From Paenibacillus timonensis (GTDB lineage Bacteria; Bacillota; Bacilli; Paenibacillales; Paenibacillaceae), in contig NZ_JAKSXN010000020.1 of assembly GCF_022427145.1 (NCBI RefSeq), positions 1 through 64,000 of the forward strand: a stretch of 64,000 nt of DNA, written 5' to 3'. The notes beneath the pieces are model-generated. The model had not been told where the DNA came from, made no database searches, and saw only the letters and a list, made by a program, of their open reading frames with translations. Positions within the stretch are counted from its first letter, which is position 1. Each line of letters starts with the position of its first letter. This document shows, piece after piece, positions 44,452 to 55,578 of the stretch. Made by a program: the position numbers and the translations under genes.

Positions 44452-44871
44452 TTAAATGTAGAACATGTAATTTTCCTTCGTTCCGTGCTCCTCGAAATTC
44501 ACCAGATTCTCCAGCGTCGTCGAATCGAGCACTTCCGCGATGCTGTCGCGGATGCGCAACCACAAATCGCGTTTTGCCGGATCGTCCTCCTCGGTGAAAT
44601 CGACCGGGGAAATCGGCCCCTCCAACACGCGGATGATATCTCCCGCCGTAATTTCGCTGGCTTCTTTGGAAAGAATATAACCGCCGTAAGCCCCGCGTAC
44701 GCTCTTCACCAGACCGGCGTTGCGCAGCGGCGCGATCAATTGCTCCAGGTAATGCTCGGACAATTGGTTTTTCTCGGCGATGCTTTTAAGAGAAGTCGGC
44801 CCCTCGCCAAATTTAGCGGCCAGCTCCATCATAATGGTTAATCCGTAGCGTCCTTTTGTGGAAATCTTCAA
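44452..44871 (-). CDS. cymR: Rrf2 family master regulator of cysteine metabolism
   Basis: CymR represses cysteine biosynthesis and sulfur-uptake genes, with CysK as partner in B. subtilis. The 139-residue protein matches the CymR form closely: KISTKGRYGLTIMMELA, SEHYLEQLIAPLRNAGLVKS, RGAYGGYILSKEASEITAGDIIRVLEGPISPV and the terminal NYMFYI. A TTG start at 44871 follows AGAGGTGCC and gives the usual family N terminus (KISTKGRYG); an earlier TTG (44889) precedes that ribosome binding site. In B. subtilis iscS follows cymR directly; here a 22-kb island lies between. Confidence 0.92.
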   Translation of the reverse strand: MKISTKGRYGLTIMMELAAKFGEGPTSLKSIAEKNQLSEHYLEQLIAPLRNAGLVKSVRGAYGGYILSKEASEITAGDIIRVLEGPISPVDFTEEDDPAKRDLWLRIRDSIAEVLDSTTLENLVNFEEHGTKENYMFYI

Positions 44872-45053
44872 AGAAGGCACCTCTTTCAATTTTCGAATAA
44901 ACTTTATATAATTGAACTTTGATCCTTAAAAGACAGTCTCGGGCCCTCCGCCGCGATCTTCCGCGACAGCCGTGCCCAAATCCGGGAATTCCTCCCTATT
45001 CCTATCTTTACCCTGTGCTTATCGTAACATATCATATGTGTTTTGGAAAATAA

Positions 45054-46244
<1,191 letters not shown>

Positions 46245-46257
46245 GCTGGATCAAAAT

Positions 46258-46303
46258 AAAACGGAGTTACAGCGTCGGTTTTGACGCGTAACTCCGTTTT
46301 TTT
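46258..46303. terminator. Terminator between convergent mnmA and rarA
   Basis: AACGGAGTTAC...GTAACTCCGTT is flanked by A residues on the left and seven T residues on the right. It can serve both directions. Confidence 0.85.
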
Positions 46304-46332
46304 CGTTTATCCGCAGGGCTTATGCGCTCCGG

Positions 46333-47646
46333 TTACTTGCCGTTTCTGCGCCGCAGCTCTTGGTTGTGTTTGATCTTCGCTTCGTTCCCTTGCTCGGTGG
46401 CATGATAGAATGTACGCCCAGCCAAGCGTTCAGGCAGGTATTCCTGCTGCACATAATGACCAGGGTAATCATGCGGATATTTGTAGCCCTCGTGCCCGAG
46501 CTTCACCGCTCCCTTGTAGTGGGTATCGCGCAAATGCAGAGGAACCTCGGCCGATTTGACCTCCTCGATGGCTGCCAAAGCGTTCCCGATCGCCTCCACG
46601 ACGCCGTTCGATTTAGGGCTTTCGACCGCAAACAGGATCGCCTGAACGACGTTCAGCCGCGCTTCGGGCCAACCATTGTTCCGGTAAGCGTCCAAAGCAC
46701 TGATCGCCTGCACCAGCGCTTGCGGGTTGGCCAGGCCGATATCCTCGCTGCTGGCGGCGATCAACCGGCGGATAAAGGTCATCGGATCCATCCCCAGCTT
46801 CTCCACGGCGTATAGGAACCAGAACACCGCCGCATCGCTGGAGCCGCGAATCGATTTATGGAACGCCGACAACACGTCGTATTGCGTGGATTCGTCCGCT
46901 TTGACGAGCGGCCGGCGGATCGATTCCTCCGCCACCTCAAGCGTAATGTGCACCGTTCCGTCCGGTTGCGGCGGCGTGGTCATCGCAGCCAGCTCCAGGG
47001 CATTTAACGCACGCCGAATGTCGCCGTTCGCCATGGCAGCAATGTGCAGCAGTGCTTCCTCGTCAACCTGCAGCGCCATGAAGCCAAGCCCCTTCTCCGG
47101 ATCCGCCAAGGCTCGCCGCATGGCAATCAGCGAATGCTCTTGGGTCAGCGACTCCAGCTGGAATAACGTAGAGCGGCTCATCAAGGCGCCGTTGACGTAG
47201 TGGAATGGATTTTCCGTTGTTGCGCCGATGAAGATGATCGTGCCTTTTTCCACCGCTGGCAGTAAGGCGTCTTGTCTTGAGCTGTTGAAGCGATGCACCT
47301 CGTCCAGAAACAAGATCGTTTTCGTGCCGTAAAAAGCTTTATCGTTCTGCGCTTTCTCAATCACCTCGCGAACGTCCTTCACCGACGCATCCACCGCGTT
47401 CAATCGGACGAACTCCGCTTTCGTATGGTTGGAAATAATGTGGGCGAGGGTCGTTTTGCCGCAGCCCGGAGGGCCGTACAGCAAAATCGAGGAGACCTGG
47501 TCGGCCTCGATCGCCCGCCGCAGCAGCTTGCCCGGGCCAACGATATGCTCTTGTCCGATATATTCATCCAGCGAGGTTGGCCGCATCCGGTCGGCTAGCA
47601 GCCGCCCCGCCGGGCTTTGCTCCTGATTAAAAGAAAACAAATCCAC
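46333..47646 (-). CDS. rarA: Replication-associated recombination ATPase RarA (YrvN/MgsA)
   Basis: This 437-residue AAA+ protein, related to clamp-loader subunits, acts at stalled replication forks. The Walker A is LLYGPPGCGKTTLAHII, Walker B is TILFLDEVHRFN, sensor 1 is IIFIGATTENPF. The C-terminal tetramerisation part includes RSIRGSSDAAVFWFLYAVEKLG (KSxRGSDxxAAxYWLARML-like) and GHEGYKYPHDYPGHYVQQEYLP. Full length for the family. B. subtilis yrvN neighbours cymR in the same way. The downstream end shares a terminator with mnmA. Confidence 0.92.
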   Translation of the reverse strand: MDLFSFNQEQSPAGRLLADRMRPTSLDEYIGQEHIVGPGKLLRRAIEADQVSSILLYGPPGCGKTTLAHIISNHTKAEFVRLNAVDASVKDVREVIEKAQNDKAFYGTKTILFLDEVHRFNSSRQDALLPAVEKGTIIFIGATTENPFHYVNGALMSRSTLFQLESLTQEHSLIAMRRALADPEKGLGFMALQVDEEALLHIAAMANGDIRRALNALELAAMTTPPQPDGTVHITLEVAEESIRRPLVKADESTQYDVLSAFHKSIRGSSDAAVFWFLYAVEKLGMDPMTFIRRLIAASSEDIGLANPQALVQAISALDAYRNNGWPEARLNVVQAILFAVESPKSNGVVEAIGNALAAIEEVKSAEVPLHLRDTHYKGAVKLGHEGYKYPHDYPGHYVQQEYLPERLAGRTFYHATEQGNEAKIKHNQELRRRNGK

Positions 47647-47854
47647 CTTTAAGTCACTTCCTTGATCATTAACATGATTAACGTGATGAATACGAATAGC
47701 ATGTATAGCTTGATAAATGAAAGGATACCAAACTTATTCTAGCATACCTTGCGTAAAAAACACTTATAGTCGTTCTTTCGCTTTTCCCGCCGCCGGAAAT
47801 ATGAGTTAATATAGATGTCGGGCCGACGAATCACGGGAAAGGGGGCTGATCGAA

Positions 47855-47932
47855 GTGATTTCAGTGAGTGAGGTGGCTGCCGCGTAAGCGGCGCCCAATT
47901 AAAACGGGGGGCTGGGAACAGCCTCCCTTATT
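47855..47932 (+). other. Tiny ORF followed by a GC-rich hairpin
   Basis: A strong AAAGGGGG site is followed by an 11-codon frame starting at GTG 47855 (MISVSEVAAA), then 20 bases later GGGGGGCTG-GGAA-CAGCCTCCC and a TTATTTATG tail. It could be a leader, a decayed small toxin-like locus, or meaningless. The 47,647-48,239 gap also holds repeat family II copy 2. Confidence 0.3.
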
Positions 47933-48004
47933 TATGTTTGACACCACCTGTGTTAAGATAGATCCAGATTCAACCAAATTTTGTATGAAGTTAAATTTCA
48001 AAAA

Positions 48005-48146
48005 GTCAAAAATTCGGCTCTTCAACACTGAGAAGATTGGATGAAGCTAGGGACGGAGTAGCGGAGCGTACATGGAGGTACGTGAGCAACGAAATGTTCG
48101 AATCAGGTTCATTGAATCACCGTCGTGATGTAAAGACGAATTTGAC
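48005..48146. repeat. Palindromic repeat family II, copy 2 (short form)
   Basis: Bounded by GTCAAAAATTCGG and a weaker inverted end (CGAATTTGAC), this ~142-bp copy shares the core GATGAAGCTAGGGAC.GAGTAGCG.AGCGTA...TACGTGAGCAACG with 10066-10343. The small hairpin differs in sequence but keeps pairing (CGTAC-ATGGAG-GTACG here). It lies between rarA and the CD3324-type gene. Confidence 0.7.
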
Positions 48147-48239
48147 TACCTACACTAAATTGAAGGGGGGAAGCGAGCATGTTGACTTATGTCGTAACTG
48201 CAATCGAGGATGGACCACGAAATAAGGAGGTACATGATC

Positions 48240-48536
48240 GTGAATTACAAAAATGGAAAGGATGTTCTTCCCCCTAGGCTGCTGCAGGAGCTCCAAACCT
48301 ACATTCAAGGTGAGCTGTTGTACATTCCCAAACCGGAACGGTCGAGGGCGTTATGGGGAGAACTAAGTGGATCCCGCATCTCCATCGCCAAGCGGAATGA
48401 GGAGATTTTCCGCCTTTATCGCGCTGGGAGCACAGTACGGGATTTAGCCGGTAAATTTCACCTCTCCGATGAAAGCATCCGCAAAATATTAACCAAAATG
48501 CGCAGCTTAAGACAACCCGCAGCCGTGACCGAATAA
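48240..48536 (+). CDS. CD3324 family helix-turn-helix protein
   Basis: The 98-residue protein has the CD3324-type layout: NYKNGKDVLPPRLLQELQTYIQGELLYIPKPERSRALWGELSG, then NEEIFRLYRAGSTVRDLAGKFHLSDESIRKIL, a helix-turn-helix similar to Mor-type activators. Target genes are unknown. A GTG at 48240, about 9 bases after AAGGAGG, gives the family N terminus; the in-frame ATG at 48234 is too close to the site and the ATG at 48210 precedes it. It is followed by a hairpin (48583-48612) that may be its terminator. Confidence 0.8.
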   Translation: MNYKNGKDVLPPRLLQELQTYIQGELLYIPKPERSRALWGELSGSRISIAKRNEEIFRLYRAGSTVRDLAGKFHLSDESIRKILTKMRSLRQPAAVTE

Positions 48537-48582
48537 TCGGTGACAAGGGAGCATCCCATGACGAATCTCATAAAAAACGATA

Positions 48583-48612
48583 AGCCAAGACCGGCTGGTC
48601 TTGGCTATATTT
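48583..48612 (+). terminator. Hairpin after the CD3324-type gene
   Basis: The perfect 10-bp stem AGCCAAGACC/GGTCTTGGCT has a GGCT loop and an ATATTTAT tail. It is a weak terminator by T content. Confidence 0.55.
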
Positions 48613-48631
48613 ATGGGGAATCAGGTATAAT
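48601..48631 (+). promoter_or_regulatory. Probable promoter of the HNH nuclease gene
   Basis: A consensus -10 TATAAT (48626-48631) is preceded by TTGGCT (48601-48606) at a 19-base spacing. Transcription would start near 48638, upstream of the TTG start. Confidence 0.5.
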
Positions 48632-48677
48632 GGAGTCATATCCTACTTACAGTCTATTCCAAACTGAGGTGACTCCC

Positions 48678-49598
48678 TTGACGCAGCAGCAGCACCCTGA
48701 GCACGTTTCGACTTCCGCGAAAGCGGTAAAAATATGCGCCTATTGCGGCCAATCGAAGCCGCTGGGCGAATTCCTGCGCCGCACCGGCAAGCGCTCCGGC
48801 AAAGGCTCACGCCGCGGGGCTTGCCGCAGCTGCCGCGCGCTGCGCAAGGCGCAGCAGGCCGCGTTGCCGCTGGCCGCGGCCCATGAGCCCGCTGGCGCTG
48901 CGCTTGTCGCGCCAGCGGCCATGCCCGCCGCGGCGGCGCCAAGCGGCGACGACCGCGCGCGCGAAGCCGCGGCCGGGCCAAGCGCGCCGCCGGGCGCGGA
49001 AGCCGGCGCCGCCGCTGGCACAGCCAAGGCGGCGCGCAAACGCAAGCGCAAGCGCCGCAGCAAAAAGGCCGCGGTCCAGATCGCGGCCTTCCAGGACGGC
49101 GCAAGCGCCGCCAATGCGGCGCCGGCTGGGGGCGCCGCAGGCCGGCCGGGCGCCGACGCCGCGGCGCCCAAGCGGCGGATCAAGCGGGCGCTGCCTGCCC
49201 CGCCGCCGAAGGTCGAGGGGCCCGACGTCCGGACCCTGCGCCCGAACCGCAACGGTATGATCCGCCTGCGCGGGCGCACCGACAAAGGCCGGCGCTGGCA
49301 GCAGGAGATCGACTTTGAGCTGGCCGTCACGCTCGTGCGCGAGCATATGGCGGTCGTCGTCAACCCGTTCACCATCCGGCGGTTGTACACCAATAAAGCG
49401 TTCCGCCATTATATTTTGACGCGGGATCATTATACCTGCTTCTTTTGCGGGGAGTACGGCGATACGATCGACCACCTGTTGCCCAAAGCCAAGGGCGGCC
49501 ACACGACCCCGGTGAACTGCGTTTGCGCCTGCAACCTGTGCAACCAGAGCAAAGCCGATCGGTGGCTGGACGACTTTATGCAGGATGACGCGCAGTAA
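48678..49598 (+). CDS. HNH endonuclease with N-terminal zinc finger and Ala-rich linker
   Basis: The 306-residue protein has three parts: a Cys4 zinc finger (ICAYCGQSKPLGEFLRR...ACRSCRALRK), a ~120-residue low-complexity linker very rich in Ala, Pro, Arg and Lys, and a C-terminal HNH domain (DHYTCFFCGEYGDTIDHLLPKAKGG, CNLCNQSKADRWLDDF) with both CxxC knuckles and the catalytic His. The TTG at 48678 follows GAGGTGACTCC and a clean -10 box, so the longer frame from 48540, which runs across the preceding hairpin, is rejected. The linker DNA is extremely GC-rich (GCG/CGC repeats), unlike its neighbours. Role unknown; a DNA-cutting domain is clear. Confidence 0.8.
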   Translation: MTQQQHPEHVSTSAKAVKICAYCGQSKPLGEFLRRTGKRSGKGSRRGACRSCRALRKAQQAALPLAAAHEPAGAALVAPAAMPAAAAPSGDDRAREAAAGPSAPPGAEAGAAAGTAKAARKRKRKRRSKKAAVQIAAFQDGASAANAAPAGGAAGRPGADAAAPKRRIKRALPAPPPKVEGPDVRTLRPNRNGMIRLRGRTDKGRRWQQEIDFELAVTLVREHMAVVVNPFTIRRLYTNKAFRHYILTRDHYTCFFCGEYGDTIDHLLPKAKGGHTTPVNCVCACNLCNQSKADRWLDDFMQDDAQ

Positions 49599-49644
49599 AG
49601 ACCCGTCCAATAGACGGATGTCCCCCATGAGTTCCTCTCTATGC

Positions 49645-49850
49645 GAATCTATGTGAAAATTCGAATATAATTTGGCCGCTCCGGCGATTTTACGGGAATA
49701 TATATGAAATTTCATATACATTCGCCGCTCTTGAAGGCGTATGCCCCGAATCTATGCGAAAAACCGAATAGAATTCGGTTTTTTCGCCCTCTGCGGTCTT
49801 TTATATACAAAAAATCGAATACAATCCACGTAACGTGCGACGTCGCGTTG
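49645..49850. repeat. Degenerate ~52-bp tandem repeat, about four units
   Basis: Units start with GAATCTATGTGAAAATTCGAATATAATT at 49645, a variant at 49696, another at 49748, and a weaker one near 49800 (ATATACAAAAAATCGAATACAATCC). The spacing is 51-52 bp. Each unit has an (A)TATG.GAAA half then a CGAATA.AATT half and an adjacent GCC(G)CTC. It fills most of the 49599-49983 gap between the HNH gene and the helD gene. Confidence 0.6.
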
Positions 49851-49983
49851 TACCCATGATTTCTTTCCAAGTGAAGCCCATGCGCAAACGCAACTCCCCT
49901 CCTGATCGAAAGGGATAATGAAGCAAAGAGGCTCAAAGATAGTCCCCCGTCGGATTGGACCAGCTCCTCGCACGCCCCGAGCC

Positions 49984-52146
49984 TTAAGCTTCCAAGCTCA
50001 CCCTGGCCGCATACTCCGACTCCCCATCGCCAGAGACGTAAGTCGGCAGCTCCGCTCCGTGCAGCAGCCATAGCTCGTGCAGCGCACGGGTGCAGCCGAC
50101 GTAAAGCAGCTTGGCGTCCTTCGGCCCGTAATGCTCCCGGTCGACGTCCGTCACGATCACGGCATCGAACTCCAGGCCTTTCGACAGGTAGACCGGCAGC
50201 ACCGAGACGCCGCCGGCGTACTGCGTCAGCTCTCCGTTGATCAGGTTGACCTCCAGCCCGCCTTCGCTTAACGCGGCATACAGCTCCTCCGCCTCCCGCA
50301 TCGTCCGGGTCAACACCGCCGCCGTGCGGAAGGAACCGCCCAGTACCTTGTCCAGCGCCTTCCGAATCAACGGCAGCCGCTGCCCGCCATCCGCTTCCTG
50401 CAGCCGCACCGGTTCCCCGCTGCGGAATACCGGGACCGCCAGCAAATCTGCGCCTACGCCCTTTTCAAGGATATCGTTGGCAAACTGGATGATCTCCATC
50501 GTGGACCGGTAGCTGCGCGTTAACGCAAAATAAGCGGTTTCGTCCGGCCGGAATAACCCCTTCATCTCATCCCAATGGCGCACCCCTTTGTAATAATGGA
50601 TGCCTTGCGACAAATCCCCAAGAATCGTAAAGGAGTGACCCTTAACGAAGCGGTCCAGCACATGCACCTGAAACGGGGTGAAGTCCTGCGCCTCGTCGAT
50701 GACGACGTGGTCGAAGGTCAGATTGCCGTCGATTTCGTGGATCAGCGTATACAGGTACAGAAGCGCTGCCAAATCTTCTTCCTTGATGGCATTTTTCTTC
50801 AAGCGAGCTTGCGTCTCCTTCCAAATCCCCCGAGGAATCCGGTCCGAGACATCGGCCATCCCTTCCGCTCCGCCGCCTTTTCGAATGCCGAACAGCTCTC
50901 GGTACAGGCTGAGCGGCGTCAGCTCCGGCCACTTTTTCGCATAGCTTTTTTCCCGCTGTTGGGATTTTTTCTTCCGATCTTTGAGCGCAGCCGCCGACGG
51001 CGCCTTCTTTAGCTCCATTTCGATCCAGCGATGAATGCGCGCCAGCACCCGTTCCTTGCGCCGGGCCACCGGATAGTGGCGATATTCGCCTTCGAACCAG
51101 GCCAGAATCTCCTTGCGCGGCAGCCGTGCTCCTTCCCAAGGCTCGAAATCCCCCTCGGGCACGCAGGCGGACTCGAGAGGGCTCATCGATGCATCGATGA
51201 TCTCCTTAAATGCCATCGAACCCTTGAATCGCCCGGGCAACTCCGTATCTTGCCACGTTTCCGCCCCTTTCGCCCCGCCGTCAAACCAGCGCGACAATGC
51301 CTCCGATCCATCCGACGGCACCTCATCCAGGCCCAGCACTTTGGCTGCCCAATCGCTGAACGTGCTCTGCTGAATATCCCCTACCCCAAGCTCAGGCAGC
51401 ACTTCGGAGATATAATCGATAAACATATGGTTTGGCGCAAAAATAACGAGCCGTTCCGCCTTAATCTGCTCCTTATACTGATACAGCAAAAAAGCCAGCC
51501 GATGCAGCGCCACGGTCGTTTTCCCGCTGCCGGCCACGCCTTGGATAATCAGCGCGGTATTTTTCGCCGCACGGATGATTTGGTCCTGCTCGGCCTGAAT
51601 CGTCGAGACGATGTCGCGCAGGCGATTGTCCTTGTTCTCGCCGAGGCGGTAAACGAGGAACTCATCCGATACGGCGGGACCGTCGCTGTTGCGGTTGTAC
51701 GTATCCACCACCCGGTCCAAAATGCCTTTGCGGATCACGATGTTCCGCTTCAAATACACTAAGCCTTCGATCAAGCCCTCAGGCGCCTCATAAGAAGCGT
51801 CGTCCCCTCCGGTAAACGAGTAGAACAGGCTGGCCACCGGCGCGCGCCAATCGATGACGACGGGATCTTTGCCGTCCTGGTCGCCGACCCCGACTTTGCC
51901 GATATAAAGCGGCGTTTTCCGTCTCCCTTGTTCCTCGAAATCCAGCCGTCCAAAATACGGCTCGTGAATCGACTGCTCCAGCTGCTTTCGCTGGGTTTCC
52001 CGGTTCTCCTCGAGAAGCTGCTCGGTAAAGTCCTGCCCGGTGTACACCGGAATCGAGCGCAGCCGCTGCAGCTGCCGGTCGATCTCTTCCAAGGTGCTGT
52101 CAAGCCGCGCCTTCTCTTCTTGATAGGCACTTTGAAAATCATCCAT
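49984..52146 (-). CDS. helD: UvrD-like RNA polymerase recycling helicase HelD
   Basis: The 720-residue superfamily 1 ATPase has the N-terminal coiled coil (MDDFQSAYQEEKARLDSTLEEIDRQLQRL) that characterises HelD, which removes stalled RNA polymerase from DNA. The motor motifs are Walker A VAGSGKTTVALHRL, VVIDEAQDFTPFQV (motif II), ILGDLSQGIHYY (III), RSYRSTMEI (IV) and KGLEFDAVIVTDVD (V). B. subtilis HelD is 774 residues; this one is a little shorter. The ATG follows TTAGGAGGT. It is monocistronic. Confidence 0.88.
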   Translation of the reverse strand: MDDFQSAYQEEKARLDSTLEEIDRQLQRLRSIPVYTGQDFTEQLLEENRETQRKQLEQSIHEPYFGRLDFEEQGRRKTPLYIGKVGVGDQDGKDPVVIDWRAPVASLFYSFTGGDDASYEAPEGLIEGLVYLKRNIVIRKGILDRVVDTYNRNSDGPAVSDEFLVYRLGENKDNRLRDIVSTIQAEQDQIIRAAKNTALIIQGVAGSGKTTVALHRLAFLLYQYKEQIKAERLVIFAPNHMFIDYISEVLPELGVGDIQQSTFSDWAAKVLGLDEVPSDGSEALSRWFDGGAKGAETWQDTELPGRFKGSMAFKEIIDASMSPLESACVPEGDFEPWEGARLPRKEILAWFEGEYRHYPVARRKERVLARIHRWIEMELKKAPSAAALKDRKKKSQQREKSYAKKWPELTPLSLYRELFGIRKGGGAEGMADVSDRIPRGIWKETQARLKKNAIKEEDLAALLYLYTLIHEIDGNLTFDHVVIDEAQDFTPFQVHVLDRFVKGHSFTILGDLSQGIHYYKGVRHWDEMKGLFRPDETAYFALTRSYRSTMEIIQFANDILEKGVGADLLAVPVFRSGEPVRLQEADGGQRLPLIRKALDKVLGGSFRTAAVLTRTMREAEELYAALSEGGLEVNLINGELTQYAGGVSVLPVYLSKGLEFDAVIVTDVDREHYGPKDAKLLYVGCTRALHELWLLHGAELPTYVSGDGESEYAARVSLEA

Positions 52147-52232
52147 TTCAGTTACCTCCTAAGGTTTTGTGTACTCCAGACTCAAAAGGAGTTCCATTAT
52201 ACCATTACCTCCAGCCAAAAGGCGAATTTTCT

Positions 52233-52287
52233 CAAAAAGAAAGACGCTGATCCGGGTAGTCTAGTATCCACCCTTAATCAGCGTCTT
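52233..52287 (-). terminator. Terminator after the YdeI-like gene
   Basis: On the minus strand AAGACGCTGAT...ATCAGCGTCTT is followed by TCTTTTTGAG, 20-70 bases after the stop. Confidence 0.75.
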
Positions 52288-52305
52288 CGTTATCGCATTT
52301 TTTAC

Positions 52306-52974
52306 TTACACTTTGTCCGACGGGCGCTTCAAACCCAACTTTAGCTTCTCGACGGTTTGAGTAATCCGGCTTTCCCGCGTTTCTGCCCGCTTCGCGTCCA
52401 GAATCCATTCGATATATGCCTTTTTATGGGACGGGGCTAACCGGTCAAACCTCTCGGCCGCCTGCGATTGTCCGCTAAGCGCCGCCGCCAAGTCCTCCGG
52501 CGTTTCCGGTACCGGTGCGGACTGTCGCTTCGCTTTGGGCTCTCCCGTGCCGCTAGTGCGGCGGGAGGACCCCGGCGTCATCTTCACCTTATCCGCCGGG
52601 CGAAAACGCATCGCGGACCAGGTCTCATCGAGCGAGACCAACGCGATCCCGTCATAACCTGCGGCTTTCACCGTTTCCCAGCCTTTGTCCCGGGTCAAGT
52701 CCGTGCCGGCTTTGGCGCCGCCTTTCGGATAACACAGCCACAGCAGCCCATCCGGCTTGATGGCGTGCAGCGCCTTGGCCGCTCCTACCTCCACGTCCCG
52801 GATCGACCGAAAAAACATCTGCACGAAGTCATAACTTCCGGCTTGCTGTTCATCCGGATGGGTATGCTTCGAGCTTAAACCCAAATGCTCCACGTACCCG
52901 TCTGGCGCATCCAGTACGAGCACGCGGTCGCTATCCGCAGGGAATCGCAGCTTCTTCACAAGCTCCGGATTCAT
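52306..52974 (-). CDS. YdeI/OmpD-associated family protein with N-terminal DUF3052-like domain
   Basis: The 222-residue protein's C-terminal segment (APSHKKAYIEWILDAKRAETRESRITQTVEKLKLGLK) is the signature of the YdeI/OmpD-associated family. The N-terminal part (VLVLDAPDGYVEHL..., LWLCYPKGGAK, DETWSAMRFRP) matches DUF3052-like sequences found fused in other Bacillales. Function is not established; some members relate to bacteriocin or peptide resistance. Its ATG overlaps the tcdA stop as ATGA, so the two are coupled. Confidence 0.72.
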   Translation of the reverse strand: MNPELVKKLRFPADSDRVLVLDAPDGYVEHLGLSSKHTHPDEQQAGSYDFVQMFFRSIRDVEVGAAKALHAIKPDGLLWLCYPKGGAKAGTDLTRDKGWETVKAAGYDGIALVSLDETWSAMRFRPADKVKMTPGSSRRTSGTGEPKAKRQSAPVPETPEDLAAALSGQSQAAERFDRLAPSHKKAYIEWILDAKRAETRESRITQTVEKLKLGLKRPSDKV

Positions 52975-53723
52975 GCGCGCACGCCTCCGCGCTCCAGCAG
53001 CTCGCGCACCGCCACGCTGACCATGATCAAACCAACTACCGGCGGCACAAAGGAATTGCTGGCCGGCGGCTGCTTGGCCTTGCGGATTTTGGCGCCAGCC
53101 GGCGCGATTTTCTCCGTGACGTCCTGCCGTGGCTTCACCGGCGGCTCAGTTGAGAAGACAACCTTAACTCCCTTTTTGATCCCGGCTTCCCGCAGCTTTG
53201 TCCGAATCACACGAGCCATCGGATCCATATGGGTTTTGGAGATATCCGTGACTTGGAATTTCGTCGGGTCCATTTTGTTGGCGGCTCCCATACTGGACAA
53301 GATCGGAATCCTCCGCTTCAGACACTCTTTGATCAAATGAATCTTGTAAATGATCGTATCCGAAGCGTCAAGCACGTAATCAATATCGTATTTAAACAGC
53401 TCTTCGTAAGTCTCTTCCGTATAAAACATATTTAACGCGATCGTTTCGCACTCGGGGTTAATGAGCTTAACCCGTTCACACATGAGGTCGGCTTTCTTCT
53501 GCCCGATCGTTGTCGTCAAGGCATGAATTTGCCGGTTGATGTTGGTGATATCGACAACGTCCTTATCGATCAGGATGATCCGGCCGATTCCGGTTCGGGC
53601 CAGCCCTTCGACCGCCATCGCGCCTACACCGCCGACGCCAAGCACGGCCACCGTGCTTTTCTTCAGAATATCCAGTCCCTCTGCCCCGATGGCGAGTTCT
53701 GTTCGCGAAAATTGATGAAGCAT
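52971..53723 (-). CDS. tcdA: tRNA threonylcarbamoyladenosine dehydratase (YrvM)
   Basis: TcdA dehydrates t6A to its cyclic form ct6A in tRNA. The 250-residue E1-like protein has the ThiF nucleotide-binding loop VAVLGVGGVGAMAVEGLARTGIGRIILID, the NRQIHALTTTIG stretch, and a C-terminal region with VFSTEPPVKPRQD, typical of TcdA/YgdL. The B. subtilis yrvM lies next to aspS in the same way. Start supported by GGGAGGTAT. The YdeI-like gene overlaps its end. Confidence 0.92.
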   Translation of the reverse strand: MLHQFSRTELAIGAEGLDILKKSTVAVLGVGGVGAMAVEGLARTGIGRIILIDKDVVDITNINRQIHALTTTIGQKKADLMCERVKLINPECETIALNMFYTEETYEELFKYDIDYVLDASDTIIYKIHLIKECLKRRIPILSSMGAANKMDPTKFQVTDISKTHMDPMARVIRTKLREAGIKKGVKVVFSTEPPVKPRQDVTEKIAPAGAKIRKAKQPPASNSFVPPVVGLIMVSVAVRELLERGGVRA

Positions 53724-53762
53724 GGTCTAGTATACCTCCCGATAGGTTGACATCTTAATCGG

Positions 53763-55541
<1,779 letters not shown>

Positions 55542-55578
55542 CGTAACTCCCCTTTTCGCTTTAGCTATTGTTTATAGG

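Noticed and set aside
47938-47965. TTGACA followed by AT-rich sequence as a promoter
   Set aside because: No acceptable -10 at 16-18 bases; spacing is wrong.
49645-49850. CRISPR array candidate because of ~52-bp periodicity
   Set aside because: The units are imperfect throughout with no constant repeat and variable spacer, and no cas genes are in the window.
53724-53762. 6S RNA gene, which lies between tcdA and aspS in B. subtilis
   Set aside because: The gap here is only 39 bases and cannot hold it.
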